64,000 bases of DNA from Hypomyces perniciosus. Taxonomy: Eukaryota; Ascomycota; Sordariomycetes; Hypocreales; Hypocreaceae. This document shows, in pieces, positions 24,709 to 34,722 of this stretch (its first letter is position 1; every line of letters begins with the position of its first letter). The stretch lies in contig SPDT01000006.1 in NCBI GenBank assembly GCA_008477525.1, positions 4,987,501-5,051,500 of the forward strand, in the 5' to 3' direction. The position numbers were made by a program, and so were the translations under genes. The notes under the pieces are model-generated. The model worked only from the letters and a program-made list of their open reading frames with translations, did no database searches and was not told the origin of the DNA.

Positions 24709-25637
24709 AGCGCTTCAGAGTTGGAGCACGAATGTCTCCTTGTACGGATGTAGTCAAACGCCTGGGGGCCAGCGACCTGCCTTAGATATCACTCTGAATG
24801 TGGGATTGAGTGAGTAGTACTCCGTATTTGCTTGGTGTGTTGGGTGGCGAGGGGGAGATTCAGGAGGGCTGGGAGAAGACGCCGAATCAGATTATCATGA
24901 TTGCTTTTTCTGACAGGATTCGTTGGCACGCACCAAAAGTCCAGAACCTGTATGCATAATGCATGTACTCCGTATGCAGTCTTTCAGCTCACGTCTCGCC
25001 TGTGTCGAAATTCCTCTTTTCTCCCTCAGCTGTCACACGTGTGAGACATTGCGATTGGTCCAAGCAGCAAGCCAATGATGCATCATAGTCGGACTCGAGC
25101 GGAGTCGTATTGGAACCAATAGAGAGTATTATTATGCTTCTCCAAGATGTAGGAAATGCAAGGGATCGTCCCTAGCCTGATCGGGAGCATGCATTGGCCC
25201 CTCTTAGTCCAGGACCACGCTGCCGGGGTGATGCTCAGAATCGGGCGATCTGCTATTAGTATTATCATACCCAGCAGCCAACAGTAAGGCGAACCTGCGA
25301 TGCATACCTTACCCATCTTGCCATTGAACCAACAGCGGACTCGAGTCTATAACTCCGGATATGTCTGTCAATTCGTAGAGAAACATGCCTCAGGGTTTAG
25401 CCAAAGTCAATTGTGCCAATGAAGAACTCCTTGCCGGATCAGGATAATGCATTGGACACTTTAGTCGATGAATAGCTGTGTAAGCTTCATGTACAAGGTC
25501 GCCGCCCAAGGGAATGATAGATGGGTGGATAAAGAGAGCACACTGCTCCCATAATTGCATTGTCAGAGAGGCATTCTATCATACCAATTCATATCTTAAC
25601 GTAGACTGCTATCCATATCGGATCTCATATCATTGCC
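24709..25637. other. Divergent intergenic region
   Basis: Upstream regions of the minus-strand regulator-like gene and the plus-strand SDR gene. Two TACTCCGTA motifs (24818, 24966). No gene recognised. Confidence 0.6.
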
Positions 25638-26512
25638 ATGTCGCTCCAAGGAAAAGTTGCCCTCATCACCGGCGGTGCCAAGAACCTTGGTGCTACAATT
25701 GCAAAGGAATTGGCTCCTCTCGGCGCAGGTCTTGCACTGCACTACAACTCCGATAAGACAAAGGAAGATGCTGTCAAGCTGGAGAAGGAGCTCAAGGACC
25801 CCCACCCCAATATCAAGGTCAAGTTTTATCAGGGAAACCTCACTACTGAAGGGGCTGTGAACCAACTCTTTGACGCCGTCCTCAAGGATTTTGGCCAGAT
25901 TGATATAGTCATCAACACCATCGGCAAAGTCCTCAAGAAGCCAATCACAGAGATTACCGAGGCCGAGTACGATGAGATGTTTGCGTGGGTTGTTCACTTG
26001 AATACTCCCCCCAGCCGGTTGATATTAAGAGTGGCACATCAGAATCAACTCCAAGTCCGCTTTCCTGATCCTCAAAGCTGGCGCCAAGCACGTCACGGAT
26101 GGTGGCAAGCTGATCACTATTGTCACGGCACTCTTGGGTGCTTTCACCGGATACTACACCTCATATGCGGGCTCCAAGGCCCCCGTTGAACATTTCACCC
26201 GAGGAGTTGCAAAGGGGCTTCAGCCCCGAGGCGTCAGCGTCAATGCTGTTGCACCTGGTCCAATGGATACCCGTTGGTGGAACCCTTCCCCAGCGAGTGA
26301 CCTCATTCATGAACGAAGCTGATATGTTTTGTGTAGCATTCTTCTATCCCCAAGAGTCACCCGAGGCCGTGGCTTATCATAAGAGCCAGGGGCTAGGAGG
26401 CAGGCTCACTGAAGTCCAAGACATTGCTCCTCTCATCAGGTTTCTTTGCACTGAGGGCAAGTGGATTACTGGCCAGACCATCTTTGCCAATGGCGGCTAT
26501 ACCACGCGATAA
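25638..26512 (+). CDS. Short-chain dehydrogenase/reductase
   Basis: Predicted 250 residues from exons 25638..25984, 26043..26272 and 26337..26512. It is a classical SDR: cofactor motif TGGAKNLG at residues 12-19, INTIG near 92 in place of the usual NNAG, and the active-site pair Tyr157/Lys161 in YAGSK. The residue 13 before the tyrosine, normally the catalytic serine, is Thr144 (IVTALLGAF). The NAVAPGPMDT and TGQTIFANGGY segments are typical of the C-terminal half. It should reduce or oxidise a carbonyl/alcohol using NAD(P)(H), probably in the cytosol. The substrate is unknown, and the context (a regulator-like gene on one side, mediator on the other) does not name a pathway. Length is normal for the family. 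Confidence 0.88.
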
Positions 26513-27125
26513 GGGACTGTTAGTAATTCGTTGTTGAATACAAGGAGCTTTCTGCACTATTCTCTGTCGTTAAGCTGTTGCACATGTGTAGTTGCAGCGA
26601 TGAGAGGTTGTTGATATGCGGATGTGTGTTGAACCCAGAGGGAAATCTCAGCTCTTTGCTTTAAAGAGGCGAAATTGTTTGGGAAGACGCTGGTCGTCCT
26701 TCATTACGGCTCGTTCCACAGGGAGATTAGTCGAGGCGTGATTTGGGTATTATAAATTTGGTTGATGAGGTTTATGAGAAATAGAAGTCAGGTCGCTTGT
26801 CTCCTCACGTGTCGGTCGTATCGGAACTTGGAGACAATGATGGAATTCTTTCCGCATTGATTCATAACCGCACAGACTGCATAGCTTTCTAGCAATTTGG
26901 TCAATTCCGTATCAATTGTTTTCGGAAGATTTAAATTATTTAATTGATTGGTTTGATATGCCTATTACTGCAGTCTCCCAAAGGTTGCACAAGGCTCTGA
27001 ACCTTGTCTGATGCGCCCCGCTATTGAGCGCTCTACACCATCTTCAACATTTTCTCAACATCACGATTCCACCAACACCACCTAATCTAGAGTCTAGAGC
27101 ACGCGCACATATCCCCGTCGCAATC
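26513..27125. other. Intergenic region upstream of MED10
   Basis: 3' flank of the SDR gene and promoter of MED10. Nothing else seen. Confidence 0.6.
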
Positions 27126-27783
27126 ATGGCACCTCTCGATCGAATAGATCACGACGGAATCGAGCGTACGAACAGCCTCTCCCACCTCTCTCCAATCGCC
27201 CTTCAGTGCTAACCACCATGCGCGTCTCACAGAGCAGCTCAAAGACGTCATCCAAGACTTCTACCAAATCATGGTCCAAGTCTCAACCTATGACTCCATG
27301 GGCCGCTCAAGCCGAGAAGTCCTCTCCAACGAAATGTAATTTACCTCCCTCTCTCCCTCCATCTACTCTTTGCCCGCCATATAGGTAGCTAACACAGACC
27401 TGCTCAGCAAAACCCTCTCCCAATCCCTCCAAAGCGTCCACGCCTTCGCCTCGCCCCCCCATCTCCTCCCCTCTGTGCCCCCCGAACTGCTCGAATACGT
27501 CGAAAACGGCCGCAACCCAGACATCTACACCCGCGAGTTTGTCGAGCTCGTCCGTAGAGGGAACCAGCTCATGCGCGGAAAGATGAACGCGTTCGCTTCG
27601 TTTCGCGACGTACTTGCCGAGCAGATCTCCTCTGCTATGCCGGAGCTGCGCGAAGATGTGGCGCGTGTGATGGAGGCCACAGGTGGGAGTGCTAGCCCTG
27701 ATGGCACGGCGGCGAGGAGCAATAGTGTGGCTATGAGACCTGCTCCAGGTGCTGCTGGGCCTGGACAGGGGCCGGGGCATTGA
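27126..27783 (+). CDS. nut2: Mediator of RNA polymerase II transcription subunit 10
   Basis: Predicted 172 residues from three exons: 27126..27165, 27233..27335 and 27408..27783. The joins give IEQQLKDVIQDFYQIMVQVS and NEIKTLSQSLQSVHAF, which restore the conserved MED10 helical N-terminus; the second acceptor is the CAG after GCTAACACAGACCTGCT. The C-terminal core has the family hallmark YVENGRNPDIYTREFVELVR followed by RGNQLMRGK and FASFRDVLAEQI. MED10 (yeast Nut2) is an essential middle-module subunit that contacts MED7/MED14 and transmits activator signals to RNA polymerase II in the nucleus. The last ~35 residues are a species-specific Gly/Ala/Pro tail. Very likely complete. Confidence 0.93.
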
Positions 27784-28702
27784 AGCAGCCTGTGATGCTG
27801 GAAGGGACGATATGGGATTGGGATATTTGAAGAGCTGGCGTAAATGTGTCACGGTTAGTCCTTATGGGATAGACGCATGGAGTTTTGTAATACGGCGTTG
27901 AAAGAGAATGATACCCAGGTGCCAGCATCTTGGCTGGCAATATCAATGTTTCCACCAATAAATATTACGGAGCACTGCTATAAAGTCTACCACTCACTGC
28001 ACGACAGACATCGTTGACCAACGGATCGTAGGGAAGACGGGACATCATTCAGCTATGTACTTCCTCAACTATTCCTACAACGTACATATCTGTCCAGCCC
28101 AGCTTCTAGACGGTTCCTATCGCATTCACCCCCAAAACAACATCAACAAGCAAGATGATAGTCCCGTCTAAAAGGATTCGCCAGACCAAAGCAAAGTCCC
28201 TCCTCCCCTGCCTCCCAACCGACCGCCGTCTCCTAGTATGTGCAAATCAATTGTGAAAAACATAAAAAGACCGACTTGCTCGTCTTTTCCGTGATTTTTT
28301 CTCTCTTTCTAGGTTCCCGAAACGCCATGGCAATGAGAATGCGCGTTAACAAAAACTTCCAAAACATGTCTATCCTGCTGTGCTGTGTCTGCCAACGCGG
28401 CGCTGCTGCAAGCCATATCTCATGCACATGTATACAAATGCCATGCCCACCAAGCCCAGTGCGACAATTTGTGGCGGCAGCAGAACAACTGCCGCCAGGA
28501 GCCACATCCCATATCGCCGCATGGTCTCGACCAGTTCATCACGCATTTCTCGGCGCCGCTGGAAGTCGTCTTGCAGTTTACTGCTGTTTGAGGCATTGCC
28601 CTGTCCGCCAGAGAAGGAATTCTTGGGGCCGGCACTAGCGTCACCATCATCCTCATCATCATCCTCATCATCATCCTCTGTCTCATCTTCTTGGTCGGTT
28701 GG
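27784..28702. other. Intergenic region between convergent MED10 and the J-protein gene
   Basis: 3' flanks of two convergent genes. Frames on the plus strand near 28240-28640 lack any domain and run into antisense of the J-protein, so they are not called. Confidence 0.55.
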
Positions 28703-30944
28703 TCACGAGAAGGGGAACCCTGCTCCTGCACCTCCGAAGCCTCCTCGTTGCCGGCCGCCGGCGCCAGCACCCCCAAAGTTGAAACTGGCACCTCCAGGGA
28801 AGCCTCCGGCACCGCCAGGAAAGCCGCCAGCACCTCCGGGGAATCCACCGGCACGGAAGCCACCGCCGCCGCCGAAGCCGCCCTGGTTACCCATCATGCT
28901 GAACAGGATCTCAGGGTCAATTCCGCCCATACCACCACCCATGCCGCCGCCGCCAAACATGTCCGCAGGATCCATCAAGTCATCGCCATTATCATAGCGA
29001 GCCCTCTTCCTGAATGGTAGTTAGCAACGTGGATTTCAAAGACTGCCATCTGTTATGTAAACTTACTGAGGATCACTCAATGTCTCATAAGCCTCCTGCA
29101 TATCCTTGAACTTGGCTTCGGCTTCGGGATCACCAGGGTTTTTGTCTGGGTGAAGTTTGACGGCCATCTTGCGGTAGGCTCGCTTGATATCGTTGGCATC
29201 GGCATCCTTCTCCAAACCCATGATCTTGTAATAATCTTTCCTCAGGGTCTTCTTTAGCTCCAGCTCCGCCTTGCGGACCTCTCTGGGGATTGTGCGGTCT
29301 TCTGGGTCTAATTCTTGAATGGACTTCCACTCTCGAACCGAATCCTCCCACTTGCCTGACATTCCCAGGGCATTGGCCTTGGTTTTCCGCGCCTTGGTGT
29401 AGCTGGGATCGAGGTTGATGGCCCGATCGGAATCAGCAATGGCCTCGTCATATTGCTTGAGCTTAATCTTGCACTGAGCACGATTTTGTAGCAACTTTGC
29501 ATTCATGCTCTTGTTGGTGGGGTCAATTTGTAAAGCGTCTGTATATTTCTGGATGGCCTCAGGCAGTCGACCTGCCTTGAACTCCGTGTTGCCCTCCTCC
29601 TTCATGCGGTCGAGCTTCTGGACGATTCTCAACCACTTGATGGCATCCCGGAAGTCTGGGTCACAGCTGCAGGCCATTCGGAAGTACTGGATAGCCTTTT
29701 CGTTTTCACCCTGGCCATAGAGAACCCGTCCTCGAAGAACCAGCGCCTCAGGATCCTGGTTGTTGCTTCGTAGAAGCGACATGGCGATGCTCTGTGCCTC
29801 GCCTAGTGAATTCTCTCGGCCCATTTTAAGGTGTGCCTCTCCTCGCATTAGCTGCCACTTGCGGGGCCTAGCAACGCCGGGTCCGAGTGCACGTTCAGCC
29901 TGGTCCAGGGCATGGAGGACCATGGACATGGCCGCAGTTCCTCGCTGGAGGGTCTCCTTGGCAGACCTGATGTGGTGTAGCATATCTTTAGCTGAGGCCG
30001 TGTCCTTGACAGATGGCGGCGGGTTGATGCGGTTAAAGGTAATCAAGGCCTCCTCTGGTCGTCCTAAGCCGGTGTAAATACGCGCCAGGCGCAACAAGAC
30101 CTTGGCGTTCTGGGGATCGAGGTCTGCAGCGCGGCTGCAATCATCCAGGGCAGCCTCATATTGGCCATTTGACATGTAGGCAGCAGCTCGGTTGCCCAAA
30201 TAAGTCGCCGAGTTAGGGAACAAATCCACGGCTATGTAGGAGAGAATAATTCAGTAAACCGGCCATGGCTAGGGTGTGAAAATGTCAACGCATACCTTTG
30301 CTGTACTGCTCGACAGCCTTGGGGTAGTTCTTTTCCTTGAAAAACCTGTTCCCCGCGCCTTTGTAGGACTCAGCCTCCTCCAGAGGAGTAGGGATGGGAC
30401 TGGACGGGTTAGATTTGTGCGGCGGAGGAGTCGGCGCCTCGTCCTGGTCGTGGCTCATGCCATTTGGAATGGGCACCGCGAAGTTTTTCTGGGCAGAGGG
30501 GTTTGCTTTGGGCGGCGGCGGCGGCGGAGAAGCTGCGCCATTGACGGGCTCGCGGTCGACGTCCATGGAGTTGCGGCCGCTCATGGCAGAGGCAGACAGC
30601 TGTGATAGCCTCTTTCGCTCCTCGGGGGGCAGATTCAAGGGATGGGTGTCCGGGTCGTACTTGCTGCTGCGACGCGAGGAAGAGCCCGCGTCTGTCGAGT
30701 GCCTGGAGAGTCGTGAGGACGACTTTGGCGCGGCGGTAGAAGATTTGATGTCTTTGTAGGACAGTGGCCGCGAAGGCTTCTTGGTAGCAGAGGCGGAGGG
30801 CTTTGTGGGCGGCGCGGGCTCGGCGTGAAGGTTAGGGTTCTGGTTCGGGGCAGCGTGAGCGTCCTCGCTCTCATCAACACTGGGACCAGCGGCGTTCTTC
30901 TTCGAGGAGGCCGGCTGTTTCTTGCTGCCGCTGAAGAGCTTCAT
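28703..30944 (-). CDS. TPR and J-domain co-chaperone (DNAJC7/Tpr2-like)
   Basis: Predicted 706 residues from complement(28703..29009, 29067..30231, 30296..30944). Residues 1-190 are a disordered Ser/Pro/Lys-rich leader, longer than in animal DNAJC7. Tetratricopeptide repeats follow ([40 protein letters not shown], then a second cluster from [16 protein letters not shown]), and a J domain lies at about 549-606 with the HPD triad at 577-579. The C-terminus is Gly/Phe-rich, with three repeats of GGFPGGA, an unusual place for a G/F region. By family, TPR repeats bind Hsp70/Hsp90 C-termini and the J domain stimulates Hsp70 ATPase, so the protein should pass clients between the two chaperones in the cytosol. 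Introns have good branch points (CTAAC). Confidence 0.93.
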
Positions 30945-31245
30945 TGAGGCTACTACACTCTGGAGGGTTAAGTTAAGTTGTTGAGAAACCTTAAGGGCTG
31001 TCCCGTAACAAGGTTATGCCGGATATTGGGAACTTCAGAGGGCCGCACGCAGTGTCTAGGCAATAAACGGGCCAGAGGGAGGGTCTGGCGCTGGCGCCGG
31101 TCGCTGTAGTGGATGGTAGGGCAACTGGTCAGCGGCCGCCTGCGAACGAGGAAATGAGGAGAAAGTCGACGAGAACGAGGACGGGATCCAGGGCGATGAC
31201 GATGTCGGAGCAGCAGGAGAGGCACCTAGTCCTGTAGCAGTGCTC

Positions 31246-31268
31246 GTATGTATGTATGTATGTATGTA
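31246..31268. repeat. (GTAT)n microsatellite
   Basis: Five consecutive GTAT units plus a partial unit, about 300 bp upstream of the J-protein start. Confidence 0.85.
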
Positions 31269-31408
31269 CTCGACTCGCAGACCAGCCGGCGATTTATCAG
31301 CTGAACGAGCAAATGATAGACCTCGCCAGGCTCTCAGTGACGGGACGAAATTGTGACCTGGCAGGCTGGGGGTCACGTCAGAAATTTTGTGAAAAAAACC
31401 GCCACGAG

Positions 31409-31472
31409 CCACAGGGACCACAGGGACCACAGCAAGGGACCACCACAGTGACCACCACAGTGACCACAGGTG
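31409..31472. repeat. Minisatellite of ACCACAGGG/ACCACAGTG units
   Basis: About seven imperfect copies of a 9-12 bp unit based on GACCACAG. The first copies end in GGG, the later ones in GTG. Seen directly in the upstream region of the J-protein gene. Confidence 0.75.
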
Positions 31473-32688
31473 ACAGGAGGGACGAAGTACCGCTACCCGG
31501 GACGCGGGCCGCTGGACGCTGGGGCTCGAGGTGACGGGAACCAGTGCCGGACACGAATTGCTCCCCACAGGCAATAGTGGTGAAAGGGCCTCACAGGGCG
31601 TATGCGCCAGACAAAACGGCTGGGATATGTGCAAGCCCCAGGCACTTTATTTACTTTTAGGCGCCCGTACAGCCAATGGAACAGGGGACGGTGTTTCGTT
31701 GTTATTGTTTATGTATTTGTTTACTTCGTATGAATGCTAGATCTATTGCTGAGCCCACCGAGTGACGGGCCCTTTGGTAGGCTAGCTGGCTCTGCAGTGA
31801 ATGGGGACAGGCCCAGCCCAATGACTTGTGCAGATGGCTGCAGAGGCGGCATGCCAGTGGGTGCGAATGCCCTGCAGTACCTGGTTAAAAAAAGCATCCC
31901 GTGAATCACTTTATCGAGGAGTTGCATTTATGAGGACGTGATTCTAGAACCTTCAGTGGAGAATAATCCGTAATCGCAGCTATCGGTGCGCGCAGTGGGG
32001 AGCACTGAACCCTTTGGACGTCAACCTTGCAGGCCGCTAGCGGTGGTGATACGACCGACAGAGACGGAGCTGTGTAACTGTAACGCACGCAATTGAGGCA
32101 GATATGTACCGCTATGGAGCACAAATGTTGCAAATCGGCGCGTGCTGATGAAGAAGTGTGATGAAGAAGAACCCTCGACTGCTTAATTTCCCATGTATGT
32201 ACTCCGTAGAGTAATCCATGCTGTGCCGTTCACAAAAAGCACTTTCTCCGCACCCTCTTGAGACATTCCCAGCCGCCAAGAAACGAAACCCCGGTGGCTT
32301 GACTCCCGGCCATTGGCCCAGCATCCGTAATCCTGGGACTGCAATCTGCCGCCCACCCACTTGTTTCGTCACTCTGCCTCGTTATCAAACGATGGCTTAC
32401 GAGTCCAGCTTCCTGTGTTTGATAAATGATCATCACCAGCTGATCACTCACAAACGTTCCTTGATTGACCACTTCACAACGCCCGCCACAGCTCATAGCA
32501 TTACATTACATGGTCGGTACTCCGTAGTATGGTCTTAGTGGTGAATCAATCATGCTTGCAGATAGCTTCCAAGTCCCCTATCCCCGATAACCAATCCCGG
32601 CCCTGTCGTAAAAATATCCATTGCATCACTCGTCTCGAAATCAGGAAACAATGATTGGCATACATACGCGTGCATGCAGACAAACCAA

Positions 32689-33661
32689 TCATTGGTCCTC
32701 AGCCCGTTCATGAGAGGCCCCCTCAGACCCGCTGTTGGACCCTATGATGGAGTTGACAAACTCTTGGTATTTGAACACCTCGCCACGTCTCGCGACTAGA
32801 TGGGCATTCATGTTGCGATTGAACGCCCTGCGGCCGGTGAATCCCTCAACAACCTTGTCAACTTCCGCAGCGCTCAGTGCTTGCTGTCCAACTTCTGGCG
32901 GTGTGTTCAGCAGCGCATCCTTCAGCTCCGCCCAGTCGACTTGACCGCTATCGTCATCGTCAAAGGCCGAGAACGCGGATAGGAGCTCGGTGCTGGGCGA
33001 TAGTATTGCCAGGGTCTCCGCCAACGAGTTCAGGAAGACAGCCAATGTGATGGTTTGCGGCTTCGATGGGGGAAAGAATTGCCCTACGTCGGAGGGACCC
33101 GATGGAAGACCTGTAGACGGTTAGAACCTCCCGATATAGCACAAACTGACTCGACTGCCAACGCACCAAGCTGATTAAGCATATCGGCCACGTCTTCTCG
33201 ATTGACGACTCCGTCGCAGTCTCGATCCAGGATTTGAAACACATCTCGTAATGTCCTTACTTGAGTGGGCTGGAGTTGCGATAGAGCATTGCCGCCTCCC
33301 AGAGACATTGATGGCCCGTTCCATGCAGCCGAAGAGGCTCGTGGGGATGCAGCCATGTCTGCTGCAGTCTCATGCCCTCTTGGTGACCAACTTTCGTGTG
33401 TGCTAGTTGGTGTTGTTCCTCTCACGAATCTGGATGTTCCGCTGATTGCGCTAGTCTTGGTAGGCGAACCGTTCGGCGTTGTTTGTCGTAGAGGCGAAGG
33501 CGATGCGGGGGATTCAGCTCGTCGGAATGGGGAGTTGCGAACACTAGGGGGAGAGCCGTAGCTGAGAGGAGATGGCTTGAAGGCCGAAGAGATAGACTGG
33601 CAAGGACGGTGTTAGCAGAATGCCCGTAAGGCAGGGCAGGGTCGCTGATCGACTATACCAT
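32689..33661 (-). CDS. EF-hand calcium-binding protein, myosin light chain-like
   Basis: Predicted 284 residues from complement(32689..33110, 33167..33596, 33659..33661). The N-terminal ~110 residues are Ser/Pro/Arg-rich. Two canonical loops follow: DRDCDGVVNRED (125-136) and DDDDSGQVDWAE (195-206), separated by a helical linker, as in the two-lobed myosin light chain/calmodulin-like proteins. By analogy it may bind an IQ motif of a myosin or act as a calcium sensor; I cannot assign the partner. The first coding exon under this model is the ATG alone, followed by GTATAG, a GCTAAC branch point and CAG. A start in an upstream exon (acceptor CTTTCAG near 33690) is an alternative. Confidence 0.8.
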
Positions 33662-34722
33662 GGCGAAATCGGCAAGGGATCTGTCGCTGAAAGACAATCA
33701 ATCGGTTGGCCAAGAAACAACAGACAGCACTCTACGATTTAGTTCTGTCGACAGCGCCTGGCTGAGAGAAACGAAGGAATGTTGGGAAGTTTGTATCGGG
33801 TATATTGACTCTGATCTTGGGTCAGACGCGGGGAGTGATGCTTTACAGGCTGGGTAGGGACATTGGCCCCCAAAGTAAACAAATCCACAGCCATGACAAC
33901 CGCAGCCTTGCATGAATGGAGAGGTTGTTCCGTGGCTGGTGGCTGTGGCGCCACCGCCTGACAGTGCGCAACAAGGCAACAAGGGGTCTCACTAGCCACA
34001 GGCAGGCCAACGTGGCGTCGAGGGAGGCGATGGCGCTAGTGCCAAAAGGGGGTCCGAGGCTGCTGTTGGCCTTGCGATAGGTCACTGCTGCGCTGCAACT
34101 GGAGCCAGCTCCAGCGGACGGGACACCAGCGCCCGTAGGCGCTACGAACTCCGACTTTCAGGGGCCTTGAGTGCCAGAAGGAGGGGATTGGCTGGGCCAC
34201 CCACACCACAAATTCCCCTTTTGGGTGACAAGACGGCACCGGCTCACACCAAGCCAGGCCAAACGCCCCTGCCTCGACTTTTTTCAGGAGAATCATTGTC
34301 GCAAACGCAACAGATCATGTCTCGGTACCCCTCGCATTCGAGAATCCGTCCATTGGCCCCCTCATCTGCTGTCTGCTGCTGCTGGTGAGCGGCATTCGCG
34401 TGTTCCTGCGACGCTGCCGCTGTCGCTGCCGCTGCTGCATGTGGGGTGGATTCGGGCATCATCGCCTCGGCTGGACGACAGACAACCATACCATACCATA
34501 CCATACCTTACCATACCTGTACGAAGTGAGGCAGATCGATCAGACCGCTCGCTCAAGCCAGAGAGCTTCGCCCGGGGGGCCTCTCCCTGCAGCGCTGTAA
34601 GGCGACAGGCTCGGAGACTGCGAACGGGGAACTGAACAGGGTACGAAGCCAAGAGCTGGTCCACGGGCTTGACGCAGGGAGGAGGAGATCTATAAATTGG
34701 TGTTCTGAACTGGCGCTCGACA
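33662..34722. other. Divergent intergenic region (EF-hand / mesA)
   Basis: Upstream of both flanking genes. An imperfect run of ACCAT/ATACC units at about 34495-34518 and a TATA-like element just before mesA are noted. Frames within it show no conserved domain. Confidence 0.55.
34691..34697 (+). promoter_or_regulatory. TATA-like element immediately before mesA
   Basis: TATAAAT lies only 25 bases before the ATG at 34723. If it acts as a TATA box, the mRNA start would be at or after this ATG and translation would begin at a downstream ATG. More likely it is not the functional promoter or is part of the leader. Confidence 0.25.

Larger units (their letters stand above)
30945..32688. other. Intergenic region with short tandem repeats
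   Basis: Holds the promoter of the minus-strand J-protein gene and the 3' flank of the EF-hand gene. Two local repeats are annotated separately. TACTCCGTA occurs at 32200 and 32518, TACTTCGTA at 31722. No further gene supported. Confidence 0.55.
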
